The notes: a model not told the origin generated them from the sequence alone. Positions 1 to 8,630 are shown, numbered from the stretch's first letter. The stretch: 64,000 nt of DNA from Streptosporangium amethystogenes (GCF_000721075.1 NZ_JOEQ01000009.1:161861-225860); one strand, 5' to 3'. Program-made: numbers and translations.

Positions 1-654
1 GCAGTTGTAGAACGTCTCGGCACTGTCGGAGCGCTTCCACACCGAATAGATGATGTGGCGGCCCGTCTTGTTCGAGGGCAGTGTGGCGTTCCAGTAGTAG
101 TGGGCGTCGTTGGTGCCCGGCGAGCCGACGCTCTGCGGGTGGTCGGCGGTGTGGAAGGGCGTGCTCTCCAGGTCACCCCAGGTCAGTGCCCGGTTGGGGT
201 TCCAGCCGTCCTTGGTGATGTAGAGGTAGAACCAGCCGGGGTGGGCGGCCCACTTGTTGTACTTGAACTGGATCTGCGCGCCCGAGGTCAGGTGCGTCAC
301 CGGCCAGTCGGCGCTCGGCAGGTCATACCCGCTGTAGCCGGGGTTGCCGCCGCTGCACGCCTGTCCGTCCGGGATGAACCCCTGGGTCCGCCCGGCGCCG
401 TCGGAGCGCAGCACACTGAACCAGTTGTAGAGCGAGTTGGCCCCGCTCTGGGCCACCGCCGCCGAGCAGGCCGGGTTGATGGGCACGATGTTCCCCTGCG
501 GGGACAGGCCGTCCTGCCAGCAGAAAAAGGTCCGGCTGCCAGGCGTCATCATGGCGCCGTGCGCCGAGGCCGACTGGGGAATGAGGACGACGGCGAGCAG
601 TGCGGTCATTAATGTGGCCACACTGGCGACAGCCATACTTCGCCATTTACTCAC
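1..654 (-). CDS. AA10 lytic polysaccharide monooxygenase, 3' end outside window
   Basis: Secreted copper enzyme that oxidatively cleaves chitin or cellulose. The reading frame runs off the left edge, so only the first 218 codons are visible. I start it at a GTG (652-654) preceded by a purine-rich ribosome site (GGGAGGG, 661-667 on the complement). Residues 1-31 form a Sec signal peptide ending ASA, and the mature protein begins HGAMM. That N-terminal His is the copper-brace ligand of AA10 enzymes. Later stretches such as QIQFKYNKWAAHPGWFYLYI and the C-terminal SAETFYNC are typical of the family and contain conserved Cys and aromatic residues. A linker and a carbohydrate-binding module often follow in actinomycete members but would lie outside the window, so substrate preference cannot be judged. 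Confidence 0.93.
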   Translation of the reverse strand, partial: MSKWRSMAVASVATLMTALLAVVLIPQSASAHGAMMTPGSRTFFCWQDGLSPQGNIVPINPACSAAVAQSGANSLYNWFSVLRSDGAGRTQGFIPDGQACSGGNPGYSGYDLPSADWPVTHLTSGAQIQFKYNKWAAHPGWFYLYITKDGWNPNRALTWGDLESTPFHTADHPQSVGSPGTNDAHYYWNATLPSNKTGRHIIYSVWKRSDSAETFYNC

Positions 655-907
655 AGCATTACCCTCCCTTTCGAGGGGTGACGAGTAGATGATCAATGGC
701 GGTGAGGCGCTCACGCGAGACGGACTCTAGGTCGTCGATCCAGGGGTGTAAACGAAGTGCCTTTCCCGGGGTCGGATAAGAGGATGTCGTGGCAGGTCGG
801 AGGGGTTGAGGGCGGTTTTGCGAGATGAAAGGTTCACAGCCTGAGCATGTTCCGTCGAGGTTTTCACGCGAGGGCTTCCGGTGGCGTGGGGAATGCCACG
901 CGAAAAA
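655..907. other. Upstream region of the LPMO gene, no gene seen
   Basis: This stretch should hold the LPMO promoter on the minus strand. I could not find a confident DasR- or CebR-like operator, and the overlapping open frames do not look like proteins. It ends at the terminator hairpin of the neighbouring acetyltransferase gene. Confidence 0.5.
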
Positions 908-948
908 CGTCAAGACCGGCCGGAACGATGTTCCGGCCGGTCTTGACG
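908..948. terminator. Strong intrinsic terminator hairpin
   Basis: A perfect 18-bp inverted repeat (908-925 and 931-948) with a five-base loop. It lies just downstream of the minus-strand acetyltransferase gene (stop at 970) and separates it from the LPMO gene. Confidence 0.85.
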
Positions 949-969
949 GCGATGACGGACCCGGTGTGA

Positions 970-1452
970 CTACCGCTTTCTCTCCGTCGCGGCGAGCTTC
1001 TCCAGCGCGGGGCCCGCGAGCCGGTACCTGTCCCACTCGTCCTGTGGTTCCGCGCCGAGCGACCGGTAGAAGTCGATGGCGGGGGCGTTCCAGTCGAGCA
1101 CCGACCACTCGAACCGGTCGTAGCCGCGCTCCACGCAGATGCGGGCCAGTTCGGTGAGCAGTTCCCTGCCGTACCCGCCACGCCGGTGCTCGGGGCGGAC
1201 GAAGAGATCTTCGAGGTAGACCCCGTGCGTGCCGGTCCAGGTCGAGTAGGAGACGAACCAGATCGCGAACCCCGTGGTGCTGTCCCCGTCGGTGGCCATA
1301 TGGCAGAACACGCTGGGGGAGGGACGGAAAAGCGCCTCACGGAGCAGGTCCGGGGTGTTCTTGACCTGATCCGGGGCCTTCTCGTACTCCGCGAGGCCGT
1401 GGATCATGTCGATGATCATCGGAATGTCATCCGGTGTTGCGGGGCGAATCAT
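970..1452 (-). CDS. GNAT family N-acetyltransferase
   Basis: A 160-residue single-domain acetyl-CoA-dependent acetyltransferase. It has the usual N-terminal opening MIRPATPDDIPMI, a central acetyl-CoA pyrophosphate-binding stretch (VRPEHRRGGYGRELL, about residues 86-100) and the C-terminal DWNAPAIDFYRSLGA segment. The EDLFVRPEHRRGGYG pattern and length resemble the diamine/thialysine acetyltransferase subgroup, but the substrate is not determined by sequence. The gene stands alone, with a strong terminator behind it and the EF-hand gene divergent in front. Confidence 0.9.
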   Translation of the reverse strand: MIRPATPDDIPMIIDMIHGLAEYEKAPDQVKNTPDLLREALFRPSPSVFCHMATDGDSTTGFAIWFVSYSTWTGTHGVYLEDLFVRPEHRRGGYGRELLTELARICVERGYDRFEWSVLDWNAPAIDFYRSLGAEPQDEWDRYRLAGPALEKLAATERKR

Positions 1453-1608
1453 GCTCGCAGTCTAGGTGCGGGGTGCGGAGGGACCGCGCCAGCAAAGCGG
1501 ATTTTTGGTAATAAAACATGACATATGTGGCGGTGTAGCTGTGTGAGCGGCTCCTCCCGTAAGTTGGCTGCTGATCGAAGTGCGGGTTGTTGAGAGAGGC
1601 GGGTCACC

Positions 1609-1827
1609 ATGTCGACAGAGCCCACGGAGGAGCGGTTGGCGGAACTCAGGCAGGCGTTCGCGGCCATCGATGCCGACGGTGACGGATTCATCACGGAGGC
1701 GGAGTTCCGCGGGCACTTCCCTGACCTGCCCGCGGAGGCCATCGGGTCGCTGAACCGGGTCGCTGACTCCGACGGCGACGGCCGTTTCTCGTTTGAGGAG
1801 TTCGTCCGCCTGGTCTACCGCGACTGA
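1609..1827 (+). CDS. Two EF-hand calcium-binding protein (72 aa)
   Basis: A small acidic protein with two complete EF-hand loops: residues 21-32 (DADGDGFITEAE) and 53-64 (DSDGDGRFSFEE). All calcium ligands at loop positions 1, 3, 5 and 12 are present in both, so it should bind two Ca2+ ions. A GAGAGG ribosome site precedes the ATG. Actinomycetes carry several such small calmodulin-like proteins; their partners are mostly unknown. No neighbour indicates a target. Confidence 0.9.
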   Translation: MSTEPTEERLAELRQAFAAIDADGDGFITEAEFRGHFPDLPAEAIGSLNRVADSDGDGRFSFEEFVRLVYRD

Positions 1828-1833
1828 TCCGCC

Positions 1834-1859
1834 CGCCCGCTCTTCTCGGAGAGCGGGCG
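1834..1859. terminator. Terminator hairpin between convergent genes
   Basis: Perfect 10-bp arms (1834-1843 and 1850-1859) with a six-base loop. It lies between the EF-hand gene and the convergent STAS gene and can serve both. Confidence 0.75.
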
Positions 1860-1880
1860 TGCCCGGCTCCACGGGGCCGA

Positions 1881-2249
1881 TCACCGGGAGACGATGACGC
1901 TCCCACCGGAGAGTTCACGCACCGACTCCTCGACCGTGGGGGCGATGGGAAACGCGTCTCGCAGTTTGGTCAGATCGAGCAGGCGGCCGAGGAATCCATG
2001 CACGCCGACGAGACGCAGCCAGCCCTTCCGTTCGTAGGCACGCCGCAGGCTCGTCAGCAGCACCCAGATGCCCGTGGAGTCGCAGAATTCCAGCCCCGTC
2101 GTGTCGACGACCAGGCAGACATGGCCCCGCCTCATGAACTCCGCGATCCTCTCCTCCAGCAGCGGAGCCGATGATTTGTCCAGATCGCCGACCAGGGTCA
2201 CTACGGAGAACTGCGGACGCGCGTCCACGGTGACGGAAAGCCGAGTCAT
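1881..2249 (-). CDS. STAS-domain anti-sigma factor antagonist
   Basis: A 122-residue single STAS domain, the class that binds anti-sigma kinases to release sigma factors in partner-switching pathways. The stretch LEFCDSTGIWVLL carries the phospho-acceptor Ser following Asp and the flexible loop of SpoIIAA/RsbV-type proteins, so the protein should be phosphorylatable. I begin it at MTRLSVTV rather than at an upstream in-frame codon, because the family starts there and the extra 18 residues look non-coding. No cognate kinase gene is adjacent; an HATPase of the right class lies at 14.1 kb, but a link is speculative. Confidence 0.88.
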   Translation of the reverse strand: MTRLSVTVDARPQFSVVTLVGDLDKSSAPLLEERIAEFMRRGHVCLVVDTTGLEFCDSTGIWVLLTSLRRAYERKGWLRLVGVHGFLGRLLDLTKLRDAFPIAPTVEESVRELSGGSVIVSR

Positions 2250-2455
2250 ATCGCCCCGCTGTCTACGGCAGTTGGAGACAGCGCCCTGTCGGGAGCCGTG
2301 CAAGGACTGGTGCCATTGACACCACCGTACGCCCGTGGCTTGTGACAGTTCAACGGGTGACTGTGAACCGCCGGATGTCAGGACGGCGCCCGACGCGAAG
2401 TGGACCGGCTCGGGAGGTGTCGTTTGCCCGTCCCGCTCCCGGGCAGGCCGGGAAA

Positions 2456-3568
2456 ATGGGAACCACCGGCCTGGCAGTGCTCACCGTCAACGCGGGATCG
2501 TCGAGCCTCCAGCTTCACCTGGTCCGCGACGGCGAGGTCCTGCGCACCGAGCACAGTGAGCGGAGTCCCGACACCGGGTCGGCGGAGCGGACGATCGGGG
2601 ACTTCCTCGCGGACGCCCCGGACGGCGACCTCGCCGCGGTCGGCCACCGGCTGGTACACGGCGGCGAGGCCGTACGGAGGCCGACGGTCGTCGATGACGA
2701 CGTGCTGGACGCGGTGGGAAAGTACGCGGACCTGGCCCCGCTGCACGTGCCGCCCGCGCTCGCGCTCGTCGAGGCCGCCCGGCGCCGGCTGCCCGGCGTT
2801 CCGCATGTGCTCTGCCCCGACACCGCCTTCCACGCCGCGCTCCCGGACCGCGCCGCCACCTACGCGCTGCCCGCGCAGTGGCGGAGCCGGTACGGCCTGC
2901 GCCGTTACGGCTTCCACGGCCTGTCCTACGCCTGGGCGCTGGGGCGGGCCGCGGAACTGCTTGACCGGCCCGTTCGCGCACTCCAGGTCGTCCTGACCCA
3001 CCTCGGCGGAGGCTCCTCGGTGTGCGCGGTGCGCGAGGGCCGCAGCGTGGACACCTCGATGGGCTTCACCCCGCTGGAGGGAGTGCCGATGAGCACGCGT
3101 TCGGGGAGTGTCGACCCCGGCATGCTGCTCTGGCTGCTGTCCGATTCCCGGCTCACGCTCGACGAACTGCGCGACGGCCTGGAACACCGGTCGGGGCTGC
3201 TCGGACTCTCGGACGGGAAGTCGGGCGACACCCGGGAACTGGTCGCCTCCGGCGACCCCGCCGCGGCCCTGGCCCTGGAGGTGTTCGCGTACCGGGTGAG
3301 CCGGGAGATCGCCGCGGCCACGACGAGCCTGGACCGGCTGGACGCGCTCGTCTTCACCGGGGAGATCGGCTGGGATCAGCCGGAGGTCCGCGAAGCCGTC
3401 TGCCGCGGGCTCGCGCTGCTCGGGGTCGAGCCGCCCGCCCGCACCGACCTTGACGTAGACGGGATGGTCAGCGCACCCGGTGCGGCCGTGCCCGTACTGG
3501 GGATCCGCCCGAGAGAGGAGCTTCAACTCGCCCGCGACACCCTCGGCGTGCTCGGCGGTCATCCGTGA
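2456..3568 (+). CDS. ackA: Acetate kinase
   Basis: Interconverts acetate plus ATP with acetyl phosphate plus ADP (370 aa, slightly short for the family). The start MGTTGLAVLTVNAGSSSLQL places the ASKHA phosphate-1 motif VNAGSSS at residues 10-16. Other family blocks follow: GHRLVHGGE, RYGFHGLSY, THLGGGSSVCAV and the substrate loop around DTSMGFTPLEGVPMSTRSG. An in-frame upstream extension of 38 residues is rich in Arg/Pro and unlike the family, so I rejected it. The usual partner phosphotransacetylase is not in the window. In actinobacteria such stand-alone kinases often work with a phosphoketolase encoded elsewhere. Confidence 0.92.
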   Translation: MGTTGLAVLTVNAGSSSLQLHLVRDGEVLRTEHSERSPDTGSAERTIGDFLADAPDGDLAAVGHRLVHGGEAVRRPTVVDDDVLDAVGKYADLAPLHVPPALALVEAARRRLPGVPHVLCPDTAFHAALPDRAATYALPAQWRSRYGLRRYGFHGLSYAWALGRAAELLDRPVRALQVVLTHLGGGSSVCAVREGRSVDTSMGFTPLEGVPMSTRSGSVDPGMLLWLLSDSRLTLDELRDGLEHRSGLLGLSDGKSGDTRELVASGDPAAALALEVFAYRVSREIAAATTSLDRLDALVFTGEIGWDQPEVREAVCRGLALLGVEPPARTDLDVDGMVSAPGAAVPVLGIRPREELQLARDTLGVLGGHP

Positions 3569-3715
3569 GAACCCGGTCACCGTCCGCGGGCGGAGCGGCC
3601 TGCCTTTTCGCGCCCTCGCGGGGACGGGAAGGGGCAGGTCGCCCCGATGATCGCGGAGACGGCGCAACGGTCCGTCCCATGAGCGGGACTCCGTTACATG
3701 CGTGGTTGCCAGACC

Positions 3716-4108
3716 TTACGAGGCGGATACCGAGTTCGTGACCGGCTGCCCCGCCGTGAGCGTCTGCCGCATCGGCTTGCCGACACTGGGCGCCGAGGTG
3801 ATTCCTTCCGGCGCCTCCTGGACGTCCACCGGGTTGATCCGGCCACCGTGCTCGTCGTGATGATCGGCGTCGGCGTCGTCGAACCACACGCCGCCGTCCG
3901 CGAGATAGCGGAAACGGATGGGCTGCCGTGCGGGGACGGTCAGGCTCACCTGGTAGGTGCCGTTCTCCTTGCGTTGCATGGGGTGGGCGTAGGGGTCCCA
4001 GCCGTTGAAGTCGCCGACCAGTGAAACCCCTCCCCTGGCCGGGCCCTCCGCTATGGTGAAAGTCAGCTTGACCTGGCCGTTCTTGGTCGGCTTACCGCGC
4101 TTGATCAC
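3716..4108 (-). CDS. Isoamylase early-set (CBM48) domain protein
   Basis: A 130-residue cytosolic protein made of one glycogen-binding-like immunoglobulin fold: VSLVGDFNGWDPYAHPM followed by RFRYLADGGVWFDD. These are the signature blocks of CBM48, the module found in glycogen branching enzymes and AMPK beta subunits. The start is GTG (4106-4108) with an excellent AGGAGG site. There is no catalytic domain. The C-terminal 35 residues are low in predicted structure. Stand-alone copies are common in actinomycetes and have no established role. Confidence 0.85.
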   Translation of the reverse strand: MIKRGKPTKNGQVKLTFTIAEGPARGGVSLVGDFNGWDPYAHPMQRKENGTYQVSLTVPARQPIRFRYLADGGVWFDDADADHHDEHGGRINPVDVQEAPEGITSAPSVGKPMRQTLTAGQPVTNSVSAS

Positions 4109-4402
4109 TGAAATCCTCCTGACATCGCTGTCTCCGTGCGTAACGTGCCGTGATCTCGGTTGCGGAAAGACGTGAAGATCACGCCAACTACCGGGTCACG
4201 CCGACAGGGACGTGGCGCGACCGGGAGGCCGACGCTCGGTCACGGCCGAGCCGTCGATCCCATATGGATCGTTACCGCCCGTAGCGGCAGGACAACCCGG
4301 GCAAGCCGACTTTTGATCGGCATCACGTCCGACCTTGACCCGGGCATGGCTGTCGGCCGATCCACGGTCGGAGACAGGTCGGGTGTCGGCCAGGATGGTG
4401 GA

Positions 4403-5032
4403 GTGGACATAACGCCGATCTCTCCGTCGTCACTGGTGGAGGAAGTCGCGGACCGGGTGGACGCGGAGCCCCGCGACTCCTGGGTGCGCGTCGCGCTCGA
4501 CGGAGCACCGGCGGCCCGGCCCGGGGATCTCGCCGACGCGCTGGTCGACCCGCTCCGGCTCCGCGGCCGGGAGGTGCTCCGTGTCCTCTCCGCCGACTTC
4601 CTGCGTCCGGCCTCGCTCCGTTTCGAGTACGGCAGGACCGATCCTGACTCCTTCTACACCGACTGGTTCGACTACAAAGGGCTGGCCCGCGAGGTTCTGG
4701 GGCCGCTCGCTCCCGGCCGGTCGGGGAAGGTGCTGCCCACGTTGTGGGACAGCACGATCGATCGGGCCACCCGCGCCCCCTACGTCACCGTCGCCCCAGG
4801 TGGGGTGCTGCTGCTGGCCGGTCCCCTGCTGCTGGGCAGGGGACTGCCGTTCGACCTGACCGTGCACCTGAGGCTCTCGCCGGGCGCGCTCGCCCGGCGC
4901 ACCCCGGACGAGGAGCGCTGGACGCTGCCCGCCTACGCGCGCTACGAGGCGGAGGTCGCGCCGGGGCGGGTCGCCGACCTGGTCGTCCGCGTCGACGACC
5001 CGAGACATCCGGCACTGGTCACAGCGCCGTGA
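4403..5032 (+). CDS. Uridine kinase-like protein lacking a canonical P-loop
   Basis: A 209-residue protein resembling the actinobacterial uridine kinase/nucleoside kinase group: SADFLRPASLRFEYGRTDPDSFYTDWFDYKGLAREVL and the later LLLAGPLLLGRGLPFDLTVHL framework are recognisable. I start at GTG 4403 with AGGA eight bases upstream; a longer in-frame extension from 4160 has no family resemblance. Where kinases carry GxxGxGK[ST], this protein reads DGAPAARPGDLADAL, without the Lys and Ser/Thr that bind ATP phosphates. It may therefore bind nucleotide differently or be non-catalytic. A strong hairpin follows. Confidence 0.75.
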   Translation: MDITPISPSSLVEEVADRVDAEPRDSWVRVALDGAPAARPGDLADALVDPLRLRGREVLRVLSADFLRPASLRFEYGRTDPDSFYTDWFDYKGLAREVLGPLAPGRSGKVLPTLWDSTIDRATRAPYVTVAPGGVLLLAGPLLLGRGLPFDLTVHLRLSPGALARRTPDEERWTLPAYARYEAEVAPGRVADLVVRVDDPRHPALVTAP

Positions 5033-5072
5033 CCCGTCCTCCGGCGGGCGGAGCGGGAATGAGGACCGGGCA

Positions 5073-5112
5073 CGAAGGCGGGGCGCGTCCTGGTGGACAC
5101 GCCCCGCCTTCG
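5073..5112. terminator. Terminator hairpin
   Basis: Perfect 13-bp arms (5073-5085 and 5100-5112) around a 14-base loop, placed 40 bases after the uridine kinase-like gene and able to terminate from both directions. Confidence 0.8.
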
Positions 5113-5246
5113 ATCATCCAACGGCACGGTCTGGTGATGCCTCGCCGCGTTGCCGTCGGTCACCGCGGCACACCGCGACTCCCTCCGCCGCCCCGCGAGG
5201 CGCCACCTGACCGATCCTCGCCACGGCAAGACCCGCGGGACAGGAC

Positions 5247-5540
5247 CTAGACACCCGCGCGCGAGGGCATTCTGCCCTCGGAATACGTGCCGTGCAGCAT
5301 CTCCTGCTCCGCCGGCCGCATCTCGTCGCGGGTCTCCTCCATGCGCAGCGCGATCCCGATCCCGAAGAAGGTGGGTGCCCACTCACCGATGAAGATCCCC
5401 CACCGGTCCGCCCGGTCGATGCCCGCCTTCTCCGCCGAGCTCGATGCCAGCCACGCCGCGAAGGACAGGCCGACCGAGGCGATTCCGGCGATGTACATCG
5501 CGTTGGACTTCACGCCCATTTTGTGAAGCGTACTGATCAT
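5247..5540 (-). CDS. Small two-helix membrane protein
   Basis: A 97-residue protein of unknown function with two hydrophobic segments: about residues 15-33 (MYIAGIASVGLSFAAWLAS) and about 48-64 (WGIFIGEWAPTFFGIGIAL). A charged C-terminal tail (RMEETRDEMRPAEQEML) should lie in the cytoplasm. A GGGGG ribosome site six bases before the ATG supports this start. I recognise it only as a conserved actinomycete hypothetical type. Confidence 0.75.
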   Translation of the reverse strand: MISTLHKMGVKSNAMYIAGIASVGLSFAAWLASSSAEKAGIDRADRWGIFIGEWAPTFFGIGIALRMEETRDEMRPAEQEMLHGTYSEGRMPSRAGV

Positions 5541-5652
5541 TTCATCCCCCTGATGGTGGTTCGCTGTTATGGTTACCCTGGGAAATCAGAGATAACCAAA
5601 TGTGACGAACCGCAGGCAGAGGTCTCTTATCGCCAGGGCCCCGTCGTGCCGT

Positions 5653-5865
5653 TCACTCCTTGCCGAGGCGCTTGAGGAGGTCTTCGCGCCTGGCATCGAG
5701 CTCGCTGACGAGGATCTCCTGCTCGTCGGCCTGGTTGATCATCATTGATCGTTCGACGGGGTCGGTGGGGCCGAGCTCTCCGACCTGCCTGCGCATCTCG
5801 GTGACCTCGTTACGCAGTCTCTCCAGATCCTCTTCGACCTGCCGCAGTTCTTCCTGAAGGCTCAT
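5653..5865 (-). CDS. Short coiled-coil protein (70 aa)
   Basis: The protein reads MSLQEELRQVEEDLERLRNE and continues with heptad-like spacing of Leu, Val and Met through most of its length, so a helical hairpin or coiled coil is likely. Charged residues dominate and there are no Cys and no membrane segment. The much longer in-frame open frame upstream (to 6426) is antisense to the neighbouring secreted-protein gene and is not believable. Function is unknown; it may be a small structural or cell-division-associated factor, which is speculation. Confidence 0.7.
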   Translation of the reverse strand: MSLQEELRQVEEDLERLRNEVTEMRRQVGELGPTDPVERSMMINQADEQEILVSELDARREDLLKRLGKE

Positions 5866-5991
5866 CTGCTGTCCATACCCCTGCTTTCGGCCTCGACTCC
5901 CGGCCGTGTCCGTCTTCGCCGGGCCCACCGCTCCGATCTCGCGCCCGCCCGGTGACGGGAACCTGACCGGTCCGGCCGGTGTACCTCCCGC

Positions 5992-6654
5992 ATGAGACGA
6001 ATCCTTATCCTCCTGGCGTTCATCGTCCCCCTGCTGACCCTGGCCGCACCGGCGCGGGCCGGAGGCTGGGCGATCACCGTGATGGACCCGGTTCCCGCGA
6101 AGACGGACCCGGACACGACGTACACGCTCGGCTTCTGGCTGCTTCAGCACGGCACCCACCCGTACCTGGGCGACGACCTGGGCGAGGTCGCGCTGAGGTT
6201 CACGGACGGGAAGAAGAGCCTCAAGTTCGTCGGGGTGGAGTTGACGGAGCCCGCCCACTACGCCGCCGCGATCTCGCTGCCTAAGGGAACATGGGAGGTG
6301 GAGGCCATCCAGGGCTGGTTCGCGCCCTACCGGATCGGCACCCTCAGCGTGCCGGGAGGGCTGGAGATCGCCCCGGTTCCCAGCGAGTTCAGGCAGTCGA
6401 TCGCCGGCCAGCCGCCGCAGGAGCACTGGGGGGCGATCCGGCCGCCGGCCGTCCCCCTGGGCGATCTCGTCTCCGGCACTCCGGCCACGCCCGCCGCCAC
6501 CCCGGCGGCGGCGCCCGCGGGGGGTCCAGCCGCCGGTATGACCACCGTGGCGGTCGTGGAGCGCGGCTCCTGGTGGCGGCCCTCGTACCTGGTCGCGGGG
6601 CTCCTGGGGGTCACCGCCCTCGCGGCGCTGGTCTACCGGGTGCGGCGGCGCTGA
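5992..6654 (+). CDS. Secreted, C-terminally membrane-anchored protein
   Basis: 220 residues: a Sec signal peptide (1-23, ending APARA), an extracellular beta-rich domain of about 125 residues starting GGWAITVMDPVP and containing YTLGFWLLQHGTHPY, a Pro/Ala/Thr linker (about 160-182), and a single C-terminal transmembrane helix (about 197-215) ending in VRRR. The topology puts the domain outside the cell. Related actinomycete proteins are annotated only as hypothetical. The conserved His/Trp-rich patch could bind a metal or ligand, but I cannot show that. Confidence 0.75.
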   Translation: MRRILILLAFIVPLLTLAAPARAGGWAITVMDPVPAKTDPDTTYTLGFWLLQHGTHPYLGDDLGEVALRFTDGKKSLKFVGVELTEPAHYAAAISLPKGTWEVEAIQGWFAPYRIGTLSVPGGLEIAPVPSEFRQSIAGQPPQEHWGAIRPPAVPLGDLVSGTPATPAATPAAAPAGGPAAGMTTVAVVERGSWWRPSYLVAGLLGVTALAALVYRVRRR

Positions 6655-6766
6655 CGGTCGCGTTCTCCGTAGCCGCCCTCACGGGCAGGCGGGGTGTCGA
6701 GGACCGTGCCCCGCGGCCCTTCGGTGGGGGAGCCCGTGGCACCGGGGCGCCACGGGCTTCTCACGC

Positions 6767-7186
6767 TCAGTCATCGTCGTGGTCGTCCTTGTCGTCCTTG
6801 TCGTCGGTGGTGCTGTCGTCGGCGTCCACGGCCTCCTGGTCCTGCTCCAGGATCGCGCCGGTGGTGGCGTCGACGTCGAAGTCGTACTCGACATCGCCTT
6901 CGCGGAGTTCGACCTCCCAGTTGGCGGGAGTCTCGTCGCCGTCGAACTCGACCTCGACGAGCTTGGCGCCGGGCACCTTCTCCTGGGCGATCCTGACGGC
7001 CTCGTCCCGCGAGATCTTGGCCTCCGCCTCGCCGGGCGCGGGGGTGCTCTCGGTGTCGGGCGTCGTCGCGGTGTCGCTGGGGGCAGGGGTGGGGGTCAGG
7101 GTTCCGGCGGAGGCGACCGCGCCGCCTCCGGCGATGACGGCGAGAAGTCCGGTGGCGGCGATGGTGAGTTTCGTAATGTTTCGCAT
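6767..7186 (-). CDS. Exported PepSY-domain protein
   Basis: 139 residues with a signal peptide (1-27), a Thr/Pro-rich spacer, and one PepSY domain beginning KISRDEAVRIAQEKVPGAKL and ending YDFDVDATTGAILEQDQE. PepSY modules are thought to inhibit peptidases or buffer envelope processes. The tail is extremely acidic (runs of Asp with Lys), which could bind cations. I start at MRNITKL rather than 15 codons earlier, because the signal peptide begins there. Such genes are often controlled by two-component systems, but no kinase/regulator pair is adjacent. Confidence 0.85.
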   Translation of the reverse strand: MRNITKLTIAATGLLAVIAGGGAVASAGTLTPTPAPSDTATTPDTESTPAPGEAEAKISRDEAVRIAQEKVPGAKLVEVEFDGDETPANWEVELREGDVEYDFDVDATTGAILEQDQEAVDADDSTTDDKDDKDDHDDD

Positions 7187-7685
7187 GTCCCCGAGCTTGC
7201 CCGGCGCCCCATTAGCGGCACGCTGCGCCAACCCTAAAAGCAGGTTAAGGTCCGCCGGTCGGTTCAGCGCATGGTCCCGTCCGCCGAGAGGGAGAGCAGG
7301 CCGAGTTCCTTGCGAGCCGACAGGCCTTGCCGGTCACCGGGCTGAACCGGCGTGCCGGCCCTGTGTCGAGCGCCGCCTCAGCCGGGTGCTGTCGCCGGGG
7401 GAGACGAGCGAACCGTGCGACATCGCGCGACATCGTGCGGGGCATGTTGTCCCGCCGTGGTGCGGCCGGCCGAGGTGTCCCGCACGACGACACCCGCGAC
7501 CTCGCCTCGGGCAGGTAGCGTCGGCGAGGTTTCGAATACGGGACCCTGAGTCAGAAAATGGGGTGTAAAAGAAGATTTGTCCAGGTATGCACATGCGATT
7601 GCAAGTGCATACCTAGCAGGACTGCGAGATTCGCACCGTATATGTGAAACTGTGGCACCGTAGGAAGGTGCGACAGGGAGTCTGC
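7187..7685. other. Intergenic region with an operator-like dyad
   Basis: About 500 bases without a convincing gene. Short open frames on both strands are Arg/Pro-rich and look like noise. Both flanking genes (PepSY and XRE regulator) must start transcription here, and a 10-bp inverted repeat sits at 7583-7614. Confidence 0.5.
7583..7614. promoter_or_regulatory. Inverted repeat upstream of the XRE regulator
   Basis: Perfect 10-bp arms AGGTATGCAC and GTGCATACCT separated by 12 bases, 72 bases before the regulator's start codon. The position suits an operator, possibly autoregulatory. No binding data can be inferred. Confidence 0.45.
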
Positions 7686-8630
7686 ATGGACAGAGGGACC
7701 GCCGAGGACAGCGGCGCGCAGAGCGGTGTTCTCAGCTACGCGGGGGGTGGCGGTCCCACCGTCCTGCGCATTCTTCTCGGTGCCCAGCTGCGGAGGCTGC
7801 GCGTCGCCAGGAACATCACCCGTGAGCAGGCCGGCTATGCCATCCGCGCCTCGCACGCCAAGATCAGCCGGCTGGAGCTCGGGCGGGTCGGTTTCAAGGA
7901 GCGCGACGTCGCGGATCTGCTGACGATGTACGGGGTGACCGATACCGAGGAGAGGGCCCCGTTGTTGACACTGGTCCGTCAGGCCAACGCGCCCGGCTGG
8001 TGGCACAAGTACAACGACCTGCTCCCCAACTGGTTCGAGGTCTACGTCGGGCTTGAAGAGGCGGCCTCGACGGTCCGGACCTACGAGGTGCAGTTCATCC
8101 CCGGCCTCCTGCAGAGCCCCGAGTACGCGCGGGCCGTCATCATGCTCGTGCACGGTGGCGCCTCGGCGAGCGAGGTCGACCGCCGGGTCTCGCTCCGCAT
8201 GGCCCGTCAGAAGCGGCTGATCAGGCCGGACGCTCCGACGCTCTGGGCGGTGATGGACGAGGCCGTGCTGCGGCGGCCCATCGGCGGGCCCCAGGTGCTG
8301 CGCGCCCAGATAGACCACCTGCTCGAAGCCGTCGAGCTGCCCAACGTCAAACTGCAGATCATGCCGTTCGACCGGGGCGGCCACGCCGCGGCGGGCGGTC
8401 CGTTCTCCATCCTGCGCTTCCCCGAGCGGGACCTGCCCGACGTGGTCTACATGGAACAGCTCAACAGCGCCCTCTACCTGGACAAGCTCGACGAGACCGA
8501 CCACTACATGCAGGTCATGGACCGCCTCTGCGTCCAGGCGTACTCCCTCGTCGAGAGCAGGAGGTTCCTCGAAAAGCTGCGCGAGGAACTCTCGGAAGCT
8601 CCGGCAGGGAGGCCGGGTCACTTGCCGTAG
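7686..8630 (+). CDS. XRE-family regulator with DUF5753 domain
   Basis: 314 residues: an N-terminal helix-turn-helix (about 28-80, LRRLRVARNITREQAGYAI) and a C-terminal DUF5753 domain of the Scr1/WhiJ type, marked by YEVQFIPGLLQSPEYARAV and later MPFDRGGHAAAGGPFSIL. This is one of the many actinomycete paralogues implicated in development and secondary metabolism, usually paired with a small DUF397 protein. No DUF397 gene is adjacent here. I chose the ATG at 7686 because GGGAG precedes it; an upstream in-frame ATG at 7644 has no such site. Confidence 0.9.
   Translation: MDRGTAEDSGAQSGVLSYAGGGGPTVLRILLGAQLRRLRVARNITREQAGYAIRASHAKISRLELGRVGFKERDVADLLTMYGVTDTEERAPLLTLVRQANAPGWWHKYNDLLPNWFEVYVGLEEAASTVRTYEVQFIPGLLQSPEYARAVIMLVHGGASASEVDRRVSLRMARQKRLIRPDAPTLWAVMDEAVLRRPIGGPQVLRAQIDHLLEAVELPNVKLQIMPFDRGGHAAAGGPFSILRFPERDLPDVVYMEQLNSALYLDKLDETDHYMQVMDRLCVQAYSLVESRRFLEKLREELSEAPAGRPGHLP

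Noticed and set aside
4160..4402. N-terminal extension of the uridine kinase-like frame
   Set aside because: Arg/Thr-rich, no family resemblance, and a better start with AGGA lies at 4403.
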